DNA of 42,426 nt from Candidatus Bathyarchaeota archaeon (GTDB lineage Archaea; Thermoproteota; Bathyarchaeia; Bathyarchaeales; Bathyarchaeaceae), in the NCBI GenBank assembly GCA_020348865.1, contig CP070754.1, forward strand, positions 1,164,529 to 1,206,954. The letters are read 5' to 3'. The notes beneath the pieces are model-generated. The model did not search any database and was not told the origin of the DNA. It saw only the letters and a list, made by a program, of their open reading frames with translations. The position numbers and the translations under genes are program-made. Below, piece by piece: positions 7,030 through 15,674 of this stretch (position 1 is the first letter of the stretch; each line of letters starts with the position of its first letter).

Positions 7030-7617
7030 CTACGTGTCTAGTGTGTCACGCGAGGGCTCCCAAAGTTCCATCCTCTTTTTCTTCAATTCTCTTCTCTTTC
7101 TATGCAGAAACCGGTACACCGTGCGATGTTGGCTTCCCCCAAGAAACATTTGAATCGCGTCTCTTGCCGTTTCAGCCTGTTCCAAGTCTCCAATGATGGA
7201 AATCGTATGCCCAAACACCGAAATGCTGGCCTCGGTCAATTCCTCAATGATTCTTCGGGTTTTTCCCTCCTTCCCTATGATTCGCCCCTTTAGCCGTTTC
7301 ATGTCAGACTGAGATTTGCCAACAACCTCTCGCAAATCAATGACAACCAACGCGGCTTCATCGTCATCAATCAGCCTAAACGAACGTTCTGGTGAGAAAC
7401 CTCTGCCAATTGCCGTAATCACCTCTTTAGCTCTTAAAAGAAGAGAAGGGTCCTGCGCAGTAGATGCAAGCGCTACTTTAATATCACCCGTTTGACTGTC
7501 AACTTCAAGACACACCGCGAGCTTTTCTTCAATCGCTTCTTTGACGTGACCTTTGGGACCTAAAAGTGAGCCAATGCGTTCTCGCGGAATTTTCACAAAA
7601 GTGCTAGCACTAGCCAC
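7030..7617 (-). CDS. KH-domain RNA-binding protein, Dim2/PNO1 (KRR1-like) homologue
   Basis: Archaeal counterpart of the 40S assembly factor Dim2/PNO1, which binds the 3' end region of small-subunit rRNA. Two KH domains are visible. The first has a GSLLGPKG loop and the second GRIIGKEGKTRRIIEE; the family signature is the linked pair followed by GGSQHRTVYRFL and a very basic tail (RKRRELKKKR). I place the start at GTG 7615-7617, because GGAGG lies 7 bases upstream. The longer frame begins at 7656 without such a site. This start overlaps the RIO1 stop by 8 bases. Eukaryotic RIO1 and PNO1 act together in late small-subunit maturation, so the pairing makes biological sense. Confidence 0.92.
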   Translation of the reverse strand: MASASTFVKIPRERIGSLLGPKGHVKEAIEEKLAVCLEVDSQTGDIKVALASTAQDPSLLLRAKEVITAIGRGFSPERSFRLIDDDEAALVVIDLREVVGKSQSDMKRLKGRIIGKEGKTRRIIEELTEASISVFGHTISIIGDLEQAETARDAIQMFLGGSQHRTVYRFLHRKRRELKKKRMELWEPSRDTLDT

Positions 7618-8413
7618 CCACAATCCTCCTGTACATTTCATCCACGGATAGTACATTCACATCCAGTTTTCTGAAGTATCGATACAAATTGTCTAGGTCT
7701 CTTCGTAGAAACTGGTGAGCCATGGGGTGTTTTGTTGACACGGCTTGTGAAACATCGAATAGAACTGGCTCGTCGTTCCACAACATAACGTTGTATTCGC
7801 TCAAATCTGCGTGCACCAATTCAGCCGTTTGATACAATTTCTTCATGTAGGCTACTAGTCGCCGGTAGACTAGGGTTGGACTCTGTGGCTGGACTTCTTT
7901 CATGACAGGAGCACTAACGCCGTTTTGCCCAATGAACTCCATAATAAGCACGTTTCTGTTGATGGCAATAGGTTGGGGAACTTTGACTCCAGCGTCGTAT
8001 GCACATTGTAGGTTTCTGAATTCTTTCCGAGCCCAAGCATAAGTAAGGGATCGTGAGTCTCTCCGAACACGGGCAAAGCGTGGATCTCCTTCAAGGTAGG
8101 GGAGCATCCCCTTCCTGAACTCAGATGAAATTGTTAGGTAGATTTTGATAGCTAGCTCTTTGCCTTTTGAGTCTCTTCCCCAATAGATTCGAGCTTCCTT
8201 TCCAGCTTTTACAACACCATATATCTCGTCAATTGTTCCTTTGTTTAGAAAGTCGTAGATCGTCATGAGCGTGGAGCGATCAAAGACTTCTTCCATAACC
8301 TTGAGTTCATCACTTTTTTTTTCCTTCATCAGCCTCTTAATCTCATACATCTTCTCCTTGCGCAGTAACTTCTTGTCTACCTTTCTTCGAAAAGACACAG
8401 CAGCAGTCCTCAT
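7610..8413 (-). CDS. rio1: RIO1 family atypical protein kinase/ATPase
   Basis: RIO1 acts in the final steps of small ribosomal subunit maturation. A basic helical N-terminal region leads into the glycine-poor P-loop GKEARIYW, the catalytic lysine in LAIKIY, the flexible loop with YLEGDPRF, the catalytic loop HADLSEYN and the metal-binding FDVSQA that replaces DFG. All RIO1 hallmarks are intact and the length fits. I chose the ATG at 8411-8413. A GTG at 8396-8398 has a better-spaced AGGA before it, and an upstream TTG at 8458 would add 15 residues without a plausible ribosome site. The stop overlaps the KH gene, so the two are translated together. Confidence 0.95.
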   Translation of the reverse strand: MRTAAVSFRRKVDKKLLRKEKMYEIKRLMKEKKSDELKVMEEVFDRSTLMTIYDFLNKGTIDEIYGVVKAGKEARIYWGRDSKGKELAIKIYLTISSEFRKGMLPYLEGDPRFARVRRDSRSLTYAWARKEFRNLQCAYDAGVKVPQPIAINRNVLIMEFIGQNGVSAPVMKEVQPQSPTLVYRRLVAYMKKLYQTAELVHADLSEYNVMLWNDEPVLFDVSQAVSTKHPMAHQFLRRDLDNLYRYFRKLDVNVLSVDEMYRRIVGG

Positions 8414-8784
8414 TGAGTAGTGAAATAACCGTGCCTGCAAAGGGCAAAGTTTGGACAAGGATGGGAATCGTTGTTCTGATGTCTTCGTGGAACCTCCGGG
8501 CTGGCGGATATAATGGCTCCATTTGGTGCCGTAGGAGATCTCAGGCTGAATTGTCTTGGCTCACTACGAATCCTATTTAGGTGATCTTTGAAATCCTCAC
8601 ATTTTCCAAAGGCTCTGCCAAAACCTGACTGTTGCATAGCTATATCTAGCACAACGTCCACTGCTGGATGCACCACGCCTTTGATTTAATATTTGTTGAT
8701 GATCCTTTTCCCAAGAAGCCACCTCAATGGTTTCTTCTCTAAAATGGAAAGAAGCCTTGCTTAAATACATTGAGAATGTGTTTC
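8414..8784 (-). other. About 370 bases without a recognised gene, probable long leader of the rio1 operon
   Basis: Two short frames cross here but neither resembles a protein family, and their compositions are poor. On the minus strand a TATA-like TATTTAAG lies near 8756-8763 and a second A/T element (AATATTAAAT) near 8683-8692. Transcription of rio1 could begin well upstream of its start. In many archaea aIF1A sits beside rio1; I looked for it here and did not find it. Confidence 0.4.
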
Positions 8785-9090
8785 TCACATCTTAACAATC
8801 TGTGCGTGTGGAACTCCTGAGATTTCCAAGACCGCCTCTGGATGAATCAAACCCTTCTCTATTGCTTTCTCAACTATGTTTCGTCCAACCATGTTCACTA
8901 TAGCAGACTGCTTCATGAGATCGACAGCTTCCTCTACACTTACTTTCGATCCCATGTAGAATTCTTTCCGAACCTCAAAAGCGACTTTTCCGTCGTGGAG
9001 GACCATTCCTAACAGTTCAGCATCGCATGCGGCCAAGAGTGAATACTGGCCTCGTCGTTGCACGTTTACGTAGACTTCCAATCTGGGCAC
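8785..9090 (-). CDS. DUF424 domain protein
   Basis: A 101-aa member of the DUF424 family (COG2412), a small archaeal protein of unknown exact function that is commonly encoded beside translation genes. The typical features are the N-terminal beta strand with YVNVQRRG, the central GSKVSVEEAVDLM segment and the conserved tail around ISGVPHAQIVK. The gene starts directly after the aIF2-beta stop, with one base between them, so the two are co-translated. The neighbourhood suggests a role linked to initiation or tRNA handling, but this is inference. Start and length fit the family. Confidence 0.88.
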   Translation of the reverse strand: MPRLEVYVNVQRRGQYSLLAACDAELLGMVLHDGKVAFEVRKEFYMGSKVSVEEAVDLMKQSAIVNMVGRNIVEKAIEKGLIHPEAVLEISGVPHAQIVKM

Positions 9091-9091
9091 T

Positions 9092-9502
9092 CTATAGCAG
9101 TCTTATAGATGATTTCGCTCCACATGCCTCACATATCAAAAAGTAGAGACGTTTTTCCTTGGTTATTTTCGTATCCGGACGCTTGCACACTGGACAAATC
9201 ACAAACTCGTCAACATATCTTTTGATTAGGCGTTCAAACGTATCATGGGTAAATCTCCCTTGGAACACGACTCTTGTTCTATCCATAGTCCCAGCGGTGG
9301 CCATCTCTCTGGAAAGAAATTTCAATAAATGGTGAGGGTCTCGGTTGAGAGCAGCACAGGTCTCTTTGTAGTTTCGGAAAACTGTTCGCAGGCCAGTGAC
9401 GTGGCAACGAGGTCTAGGAACCTCAAATCGTTTGTGCTCAGCTACTTCAGGAGGAAGCTTCGAACGTGCACGTCTTAACATCTCTTTGTAGTCGGTTTTC
9501 AT
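9092..9502 (-). CDS. Translation initiation factor aIF2 subunit beta
   Basis: 136 aa. With the alpha and gamma subunits it delivers initiator Met-tRNA to the small subunit. The N-terminal helix that docks on the gamma subunit, the alpha-beta domain (HHLLKFLSREMATAGTM) and the C-terminal zinc ribbon CPVC...CEAC (cysteines at about 111, 114, 128 and 131) are all present, and the length is typical. SD-like GGAGG lies 11 bases upstream of the ATG in minus orientation. It is the first gene of the aIF2-beta/DUF424 unit. Its promoter should be within 9503-9660, where TATATA occurs near 9513-9519. Confidence 0.95.
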   Translation of the reverse strand: MKTDYKEMLRRARSKLPPEVAEHKRFEVPRPRCHVTGLRTVFRNYKETCAALNRDPHHLLKFLSREMATAGTMDRTRVVFQGRFTHDTFERLIKRYVDEFVICPVCKRPDTKITKEKRLYFLICEACGAKSSIRLL

Positions 9503-9660
9503 TGGCTTAGCCTCCTATATATGCTTCTCAAGTTGACAATTGATTGATCCCCTTTTAGGAGTTTCTACTCTTGATGACCTGTAGCCATTTCATTCCATTG
9601 GGATTTCGACAAAGCTTAAAGAAACAACCAATAATCTTTAACTCCAACTGGTGATGAAGC

Positions 9661-11064
9661 TTGACTAGACTCATCGTTCATCCTTACATACCAAACTCGA
9701 TTCCAAAAACAAAAGAAGAAATGACAAATGAGATTGGAATCCAGAGCACAAAAGAGCTCTACGCTGATGTCCCGCAAAAGTTCAGGTTAAGAAGAAGACT
9801 TGACCTCCCTAAACCCGCATCAGAACATGAAGTCAAAAGACATGTTGAAGCCATCCTATCAAAAAACAAGACTTTCAAAGACGCATCCATCTTTCTGGGA
9901 GCAGGTTGCTGGCCCCACTACGTGCCCGCGGTCGTTGGAACCATTATTCAGCGAACGGAACTCTCCACATCCTACACTCCATATCAACCCGAGGCTTCCC
10001 AAGGAATGCTGCAGGCACTTTTCGAGTATCAAAGCATGATCTGCGAAATCACAGCAATGGAGGTGTCCAACTGCTCTATGTATGATTGGGCATCATCTCT
10101 CGGCGAAGCTGTACGCATGACGACTCGGCTGACCCATCGAACCAAAGCTCTTGTTCCAAGAATTCTTCATCCTGAAAGAAGAGCGACGCTACAAACCTAT
10201 ACCAGACCGATAGGAATGCGCATCGAGCCTGTCAAGTATGACTTGGAGACTGGGCAACTTGACGTTGAGGACTTGAAAACAAAGATATCCAGAAAAATCG
10301 CGGCAGTATATATCGAAAACCCAGCATATCTTGGTTTCATCGAGACGCAGGTTGAGGACGTCGCTGAAATAGCGCACGACCACGGAGCATTGTTTATCGT
10401 GGGAGTAGACCCTCTCTCGCTTGGCGTATTGAAACCGCCAGGTGAATATGGCGCGGACATCGTGGTTGGTGAGGGTCAACCGCTTGGGAATCCCATGAAC
10501 TATGGTGGACCCTTACTTGGCATATTCGCTTGCCGAGACGACATGCGACTTATCAGACAACTGCCCGGTCGCACAGTCGGTGTGACAGACACTCTTGATG
10601 GAAAGAAAAAAGGTTTCTGCATGGTTTTACAAACTAGGGAGCAACACATTAGAAGAGAAAAGGCTACTTCCAACATCTGCTCCAACGAGTCTTTGTGCGC
10701 GGTCGCTGCTGCGGTCTACCTAGCTTTGCTTGGTCCGAAAGGCATGAGGGAATTGGGCGAAGCAATTTTGAGCAAGACGCATTATGCGATGCAACTCTTG
10801 GCCAAGACAGCTGGAATCAGAGCGCCCATGTTCAAGTCTGCGCACTTCAAGGAATTTGTAGTGAATTTTGACCAAGCAAGAGAAACTGTGAACAACATAC
10901 ACGAGAAGCTCCTACGACATCGAGTTCACGGAGGAAAAGACGTTTCAGAGGAGTTCCCTGAGCTAGGCGAAGCCGCGTTGTACTGTGTCACTGAAATGCA
11001 TTCAAAAGAAGACATTCAACGCCTCGCTTGGGCTTTGAAGACGGTTTTGGGAGAGAAATCGTAG
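9661..11064 (+). CDS. gcvPA: Glycine dehydrogenase (decarboxylating) subunit 1 (P-protein alpha)
   Basis: 467 aa, the N-terminal half of the two-part glycine decarboxylase. The P-protein releases CO2 from glycine and passes the aminomethyl group to lipoyl-GcvH. The opening HPYIPNSIPKT segment, FLGAGCWPHYVP, STSYTPYQPEASQG and NCSMYDW are the standard family blocks. I accept the TTG start because GGTGAT lies 6 bases upstream and the family needs the HPYIPN segment; the first in-frame ATG (9721) would remove it. The next gene begins on the base after this stop codon. No GcvT, GcvH or lipoate gene is in the window. Confidence 0.95.
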   Translation: MTRLIVHPYIPNSIPKTKEEMTNEIGIQSTKELYADVPQKFRLRRRLDLPKPASEHEVKRHVEAILSKNKTFKDASIFLGAGCWPHYVPAVVGTIIQRTELSTSYTPYQPEASQGMLQALFEYQSMICEITAMEVSNCSMYDWASSLGEAVRMTTRLTHRTKALVPRILHPERRATLQTYTRPIGMRIEPVKYDLETGQLDVEDLKTKISRKIAAVYIENPAYLGFIETQVEDVAEIAHDHGALFIVGVDPLSLGVLKPPGEYGADIVVGEGQPLGNPMNYGGPLLGIFACRDDMRLIRQLPGRTVGVTDTLDGKKKGFCMVLQTREQHIRREKATSNICSNESLCAVAAAVYLALLGPKGMRELGEAILSKTHYAMQLLAKTAGIRAPMFKSAHFKEFVVNFDQARETVNNIHEKLLRHRVHGGKDVSEEFPELGEAALYCVTEMHSKEDIQRLAWALKTVLGEKS

Positions 11065-12597
11065 ATGCCTGGGCATACACGATGTAATGAACGGATAATC
11101 TTCGAGTTGGGATGTTCTGGAAGGAGAGGTTGCATCGTACCAAAAGTTGAGAAGGAAATCCAACGCGCTGTTGGGGATGCAAAGACACTTCTGCCGGAGA
11201 AGTTGCGAAGGAAAGGGCTCCCAAGGTTGCCCGAGCTTTCAGAGGTTGAAGTGGTAAGGCACTATGTTCGCTTGTCCAAGATGAACTATGGGGTTGATTC
11301 GGGGTTTTATCCATTGGGAAGCTGCACTATGAAATACAACCCAAAAATCGATGAAGCTTTGGCCAGGTTGCCTTCTGTAACTTGGACTCACCCATATCAA
11401 GATGAAGGAATGGTTCAAGGTATACTTGAGGTCATGCATCGCCTTTCTAAGTGGCTGGCAGAGATTACTGGAACGTACGAAGTGAGCTTGCAGCCGGCAG
11501 CTGGGGCTCATGGAGAATTTTTGGGCACGCTAATCATGCAGGCTTGTCACAGGTTGAACGATGAGCTTGAGAAGAGAACTGAACTTGTAGTGCCTGACTC
11601 AGCACATGGTACAAATCCTGCAAGTGGAACTATGGGGGGGTTCAATGTCGTGGTTGTTCCTTCAGATGAGGATGGTTGTGTGGACCTTGATGCACTGGAA
11701 GCGGCCGTTTCAGAGCGTACAGCTGGGTTGATGCTGACGAATCCGAACACACTAGGGATTTTCGAGAAAAACGTTGAAGGAATTGCAGAAATCATCCATT
11801 CAGCTGGCGGACTGCTGTATTACGATGGCGCAAATCTCAATGCCATTCTTGGAAAGTCAAGACCTGGAGACATGGGGTTCGACATAGTACACATGAATCT
11901 GCACAAAACTTTCGGAACTCCTCACGGTGGAGGCGGTCCCGGGGCAGGTCCTATCGGAGTGTCCGAGGAGCTCGAGAAGTTCTTACCGGTCCCGCGAGTA
12001 ACGTTTGATGGTGAACGGTATCATCTAGACTATGATAGACCCCACAGCATTCGGAAAATCAGAGCCTTTTACGGAAACGTTGGGGTCTTGTTGAAGGCAT
12101 TTGCTTACATTCTCAGCTTGGGTGCAGAGGGACTCGAGGAAGTGGCAGAGGTTTCCGTATTGAATGCAAACTATTTGATGAAGAAGCTGGAAAACATACG
12201 CGGTTTTGAACTACCTTTTGCTCGCGGACGACCGAGGAAACATGAGTTCGTCATCAGTGCCAAGAAATTGTACAAAGAGACAGGAGTACGTGCCCTTGAC
12301 GTTTCCAAGAGAATTCTAGACTACGGCATACACGCACCGACAACATACTTCCCACTCATAATTGATGAGGCGTTGATGATAGAGCCGACTGAATCTTTTG
12401 AAAAAGAGGAGTTGGACAGATTTGCCAAGGTATTAGAGAGAATATCGAATGAGGCGTACTCCACTCCAAATGTTGTCTTACAGGCTCCAAAGAATACCAT
12501 GGTAACCCGTCTAGATGAGGTCAAAGCGTCTCATCCCAAGACTATAGCTTTGAGTTGGAAGATGTATCTAGAGAAGTCGGAGCAACAGAGAGACTAG
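11065..12597 (+). CDS. gcvPB: Glycine dehydrogenase (decarboxylating) subunit 2 (P-protein beta)
   Basis: 510 aa, the PLP-carrying half of the P-protein. The PLP lysine is in MNLHKTF, directly followed by GTPHGGGGPGAGPIG, the glycine-rich signature of the family. Upstream are YPLGSCTMKYNPK and PAAGAHGEF, also family blocks. The ATG follows the gcvPA stop with no gap. The N-terminal 25 residues are less typical, and an internal start is possible, but no later ribosome site is better. With gcvPA it could serve glycine breakdown, or the reverse reaction in a reductive glycine or folate-linked pathway of an anaerobe. Confidence 0.95.
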   Translation: MPGHTRCNERIIFELGCSGRRGCIVPKVEKEIQRAVGDAKTLLPEKLRRKGLPRLPELSEVEVVRHYVRLSKMNYGVDSGFYPLGSCTMKYNPKIDEALARLPSVTWTHPYQDEGMVQGILEVMHRLSKWLAEITGTYEVSLQPAAGAHGEFLGTLIMQACHRLNDELEKRTELVVPDSAHGTNPASGTMGGFNVVVVPSDEDGCVDLDALEAAVSERTAGLMLTNPNTLGIFEKNVEGIAEIIHSAGGLLYYDGANLNAILGKSRPGDMGFDIVHMNLHKTFGTPHGGGGPGAGPIGVSEELEKFLPVPRVTFDGERYHLDYDRPHSIRKIRAFYGNVGVLLKAFAYILSLGAEGLEEVAEVSVLNANYLMKKLENIRGFELPFARGRPRKHEFVISAKKLYKETGVRALDVSKRILDYGIHAPTTYFPLIIDEALMIEPTESFEKEELDRFAKVLERISNEAYSTPNVVLQAPKNTMVTRLDEVKASHPKTIALSWKMYLEKSEQQRD

Positions 12598-12657
12598 GAT
12601 GCACGCATTGTGTTTTTCATGTTATGGTATCCTATCCTCTCTCACATATACCCCGCG

Positions 12658-13965
12658 TCAAATGACTTCAGCCTTCAAATACGTCGGAAAAATCCCAATA
12701 ACCCTAACATCCACAAACTTCCCAAGCAGGAGCCTATTATCGTTCACTACAATAGGTTTGTAAGCAAAATTCCTACCAATCCATGATCCTGGGTTCTTCC
12801 CTTTCTCATCAATAAGTATCTTTCCTTCCCAATCCATCCAAGCCTTGTTTTTTTCAAATGAAATCTTTCTGACCAGCTCAGCCATCCTTTTGCTTCTCGC
12901 TTTTACTTCCTTAGGGGGAAGCTGCTCCATTTTTGTGGCAGGCGTGTGTGGTCTCGGGAAAAACTTCGAAATGTTGACAATGTCTGGTTGAACAAATTCG
13001 ACAAGTTGCACTGTGCGCTCAAAAGCATCCGGGCTTTCGCCTGGAAAACCACAAATAATGTCAGTAGCCACAGTCATTCTCGGAATCTTTCTCCTGAAAG
13101 CACATACAACCTTCGTGAAATCCTTCGTGGAATAGAAACGATTCATAAGCCTCAGAATCCCATCGTCTCCGCTCTGAACGGGTAGATGCAAGAATTTGAA
13201 AATACTCTTGTTTCTGTAAGCATCGATCAAGCCATCCAATAGCTCTAGAGCATAGTTCGGCGTCATCATGCCAACACGAATGAAGAAATTCTCCTTGATC
13301 GTGCAAACCTCGTTTAGCAAGTCTACGAGATTCGTTTCAAGGTCTTTACCGTAACTTGCTGTGTCTTGGGAGGTCAGCCATATCTCATTGACGCCGGAAG
13401 CAAGATCACGTTGTACCCTTTTGACTATTGCATCTGTTGTTTGACTTCTTAGATTCCCTCTCGCGAAGAGGACACAGCAATAAGAGCAAGATCCTAAGCA
13501 ACCGTAGTTAATCGGGACTATTCCAACAGTTTCGTTTAGGTGAGTTCTAGGAAGATCAAGACCTGGCTTCGAATCACGTTTCACAGTCACAACCTTCTCT
13601 CCGCGACCCACCTTGTCTACAGCCTTGATGATTTCAGAACCTGGAGCTGGCCCCAAGACACCATCAAATCTGACCTGATTTCTCAGTCTTTCAAAATTTA
13701 TCAAAGGGAGACAACCTGTTACGATGAGTTGCTTATCTTCCGAGACTCTTCTCAAAACTTCTATCATACGGTTTTCCGTGGGAGATTTCACTGCGCACGT
13801 ATTGTAAATCAAAATGTCTGCAGCTTCAACGTTCTCCACAATCTCATAACCGACTTGCGAGAGGCAGCCAATGATACACTCTCCATCGGCGATATTAGTC
13901 GGACAACCAAAACTCCTAACGTAGACGCGTTTGCCCGCCCGAGCTATCAGCTCTTGTCTGCCCAA
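12658..13965 (-). CDS. tRNA N6-threonylcarbamoyladenosine(37) methylthiotransferase, CDKAL1/e-MtaB type
   Basis: A 435-aa radical SAM enzyme that adds a methylthio group to t6A37 of ANN-reading tRNAs. The N-terminal UPF0004 domain holds three cluster cysteines (21, 57 and 85). The radical SAM motif is CLGSCSYC (Cys156, Cys160, Cys163). The C-terminal TRAM domain starts after about residue 370. The eukaryal/archaeal subgroup is indicated by the FGCPTN start, the LTSQDTASYG block and HLPVQSGDD. It is divergent from the ribbon-helix-helix/ftsZ unit and convergent with gcvPB. Confidence 0.93.
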   Translation of the reverse strand: MGRQELIARAGKRVYVRSFGCPTNIADGECIIGCLSQVGYEIVENVEAADILIYNTCAVKSPTENRMIEVLRRVSEDKQLIVTGCLPLINFERLRNQVRFDGVLGPAPGSEIIKAVDKVGRGEKVVTVKRDSKPGLDLPRTHLNETVGIVPINYGCLGSCSYCCVLFARGNLRSQTTDAIVKRVQRDLASGVNEIWLTSQDTASYGKDLETNLVDLLNEVCTIKENFFIRVGMMTPNYALELLDGLIDAYRNKSIFKFLHLPVQSGDDGILRLMNRFYSTKDFTKVVCAFRRKIPRMTVATDIICGFPGESPDAFERTVQLVEFVQPDIVNISKFFPRPHTPATKMEQLPPKEVKARSKRMAELVRKISFEKNKAWMDWEGKILIDEKGKNPGSWIGRNFAYKPIVVNDNRLLLGKFVDVRVIGIFPTYLKAEVI

Positions 13966-14107
13966 TTAATATGACGCTCCAAAACGTAGTAACCCAAACG
14001 CAAACACTGATTTGAATCGTTGTAGGAAAAGCATAAAAAACATTTCGAAAGATGGCTACCACTTTTACATATAAAGTGAACAGATGGGAATGCAGATTTA
14101 GGAAAGA

Positions 14108-14115
14108 TTTATAAA
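14108..14115 (+). promoter_or_regulatory. TATA box upstream of the ribbon-helix-helix/ftsZ operon
   Basis: TTTATAAA at 14108-14115 is preceded by a purine-rich BRE-like GGAAAGA. A second A/T element, TTTTAATATATA, lies near 14150-14161. Either would give a 5' leader ending at the AGGAGG site (14209-14214). Confidence 0.5.
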
Positions 14116-14221
14116 CGTAATTCCTAACATGATTGAATCATATTTGAATTTTAATATATAGCAATATAACCTTATATGAAGCTTCTATTGTCTCCACAGA
14201 CCTTAACAGGAGGAATAATAG

Positions 14222-14377
14222 ACGCGATTAATTACGTTATATCTCCCCGAGCCCTACATACAAGCGTTAGATAAGCTAGTGAAGGAAAAATCTTATCCTA
14301 ACAGAGCTGAGGCTATCCGACTGGCGGTTCGAGACCTTCTTGATATTGAAGCGTGGGGGAGAAAGGCTAATGGTTAA
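14222..14377 (+). CDS. Ribbon-helix-helix (CopG-like) protein with ACG in place of a start codon
   Basis: The frame reads as a 51-residue ribbon-helix-helix DNA-binding protein: a beta strand LITLYLPEPY, a first helix and then SYPNRAEAIRLAVRDLLDIE, the canonical second helix. It ends in WGRKANG and overlaps the ftsZ start by 8 bases (ATGGTTAA). A strong AGGAGG (14209-14214) sits 7 bases before codon 14222-14224, but that codon is ACG, one transition from ATG. No other in-frame ATG, GTG or TTG exists upstream of the helices. It may be a natural ACG start, a sequence error or a damaged gene. In several archaea a protein of this kind precedes ftsZ, so a role in regulating division is reasonable inference. 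Confidence 0.7.
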   Translation, partial: TRLITLYLPEPYIQALDKLVKEKSYPNRAEAIRLAVRDLLDIEAWGRKANG

Positions 14378-15479
14378 GTCAAAGAGCACAGCCCTGCAGC
14401 TAGATTGGCAAGACACGGTCAACGAAAACCGTAAGCTAGGCCACTGCAACATCGCGGTTGTAGGCGTGGGGGGCGCAGGGAGCAACACAATCACTCGACT
14501 GATGGAGATGTCTATTAAAGGGGCAAAGTGCATAGCCATCAACACCGACATACAGCATCTTAATGCCACGCGCGCTACCCACAAAATACTGATTGGAAAA
14601 GGAGTAGCTCGAGGCTTCAGTACTGGGGGAGATTCGAGAGTTGGCAGAGCTTCAATTGAAGAGTCAGAAGAATATGTGGAAGAGCTTTTAAGAGATGTTG
14701 ACGTGGCGTTTGTAGCTGCTGGTTTGGGAGGCGGAACTGGAACTGGCGCTGCTCCAATAGTTGCGAAGATTGCTCGACGCAATGGGGCGATTGTGGTAGG
14801 AGTTGCTACAATGCCTTTTAGAATAGAGAAGGGGCGAATTGAATGTGCGGCACAAGGGTTGACCGAGTTGCGGAAGGAATGCGACACTGTCGTTGTTGTT
14901 GACAATGACAAGCTAGCGAAGTCCGCCGGTCAGCTTCCGTTGAACGAAGCGTTCAAGATTGCAGATCAGGTGTTGGCCAACATGATCAGAGGAATCGTGG
15001 AAACCATTTCAGCGCCGAGTTTGATTAACTTGGACCTAGCAGATTTTCGAACTATTGTTAGAAAGGGAGGACTAGCGGTCGTCGGAGTCGGGGAGTCAGA
15101 CGCTCCTGATAGGGCAGAAGAAGCTGTTCGGAATGCTTTGAGTGGTCCTCTGTTTAACATCGATTACGAAGGGGCTACAGGTGCGCTGATTCACATCAGT
15201 GGTGATGACCAGATGACTGTTGAAGAAGCGAACAGGGTAGGAGAAATCATTACTGAAATGATGAAAAACAATGCAACTGTTGTTTGGGGTGCCAGAGTAA
15301 ACCCGAGTTTGGCTGGGATTTTAGAGGTGACGCTTGTGATGACTGGTGTGAATTCGCCGGGTTTGCCCAGCGCGTTTCGAACAATAGCACCAAATCTGTT
15401 CAACATTGATCCTGGTGCGGAACCGGAAAAAGATCTCCCAATAGATCTGGGTTTAGATCAGCTTGAAAACTTCGAATAG
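14370..15479 (+). CDS. ftsZ: Cell division protein FtsZ
   Basis: 369 aa, tubulin-family GTPase that forms the division ring. Numbered from the ATG at 14370: the N-terminal loop GVGGAGSN (32-39), the tubulin signature GGGTGTG (120-126), MPF (148-150), the nucleotide-contacting segment VVVVDNDKL and the T7 catalytic loop NLDLADF (220-226) are intact. The C-terminal tail ends in LDLGLDQLENF, a short motif like those that bind SepF-type anchors. I use the ATG at 14370, which overlaps the preceding gene, instead of the longer frame from 14340. No sepF is in the window. Confidence 0.97.
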   Translation: MVKSKSTALQLDWQDTVNENRKLGHCNIAVVGVGGAGSNTITRLMEMSIKGAKCIAINTDIQHLNATRATHKILIGKGVARGFSTGGDSRVGRASIEESEEYVEELLRDVDVAFVAAGLGGGTGTGAAPIVAKIARRNGAIVVGVATMPFRIEKGRIECAAQGLTELRKECDTVVVVDNDKLAKSAGQLPLNEAFKIADQVLANMIRGIVETISAPSLINLDLADFRTIVRKGGLAVVGVGESDAPDRAEEAVRNALSGPLFNIDYEGATGALIHISGDDQMTVEEANRVGEIITEMMKNNATVVWGARVNPSLAGILEVTLVMTGVNSPGLPSAFRTIAPNLFNIDPGAEPEKDLPIDLGLDQLENFE

Positions 15480-15544
15480 CAGCCCTCTTTGCGTTAATGT
15501 CTGTGTGTGAAGTCTACTGTCTCAGTCCAAGGTTTAATCTAAGG

Positions 15545-15559
15545 GTATGCACGCGTGTA
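15545..15559. repeat. 15-base alternating pyrimidine-purine tract
   Basis: GTATGCACGCGTGTA alternates at every position and lies between ftsZ and elp3. It contains the CACGCGTG core also found at 494-505. It is one member of the window-wide set. Confidence 0.6.
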
Positions 15560-15674
15560 GTTTCATAGTCGATTCGATATTCCGTTTCTAAGTTGATGGA
15601 CCAGGCATATAGTTCTAGCTAGTTTGCTGTAGATTTATTTGAGCGTTTTATGCATATCTGCAGGTGGATTCACG

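Noticed and set aside
8410-8788. Two short minus-strand frames upstream of rio1, considered as aIF1A or a frameshifted gene
   Set aside because: No aIF1A OB-fold motifs in any frame and no continuity between the two frames.
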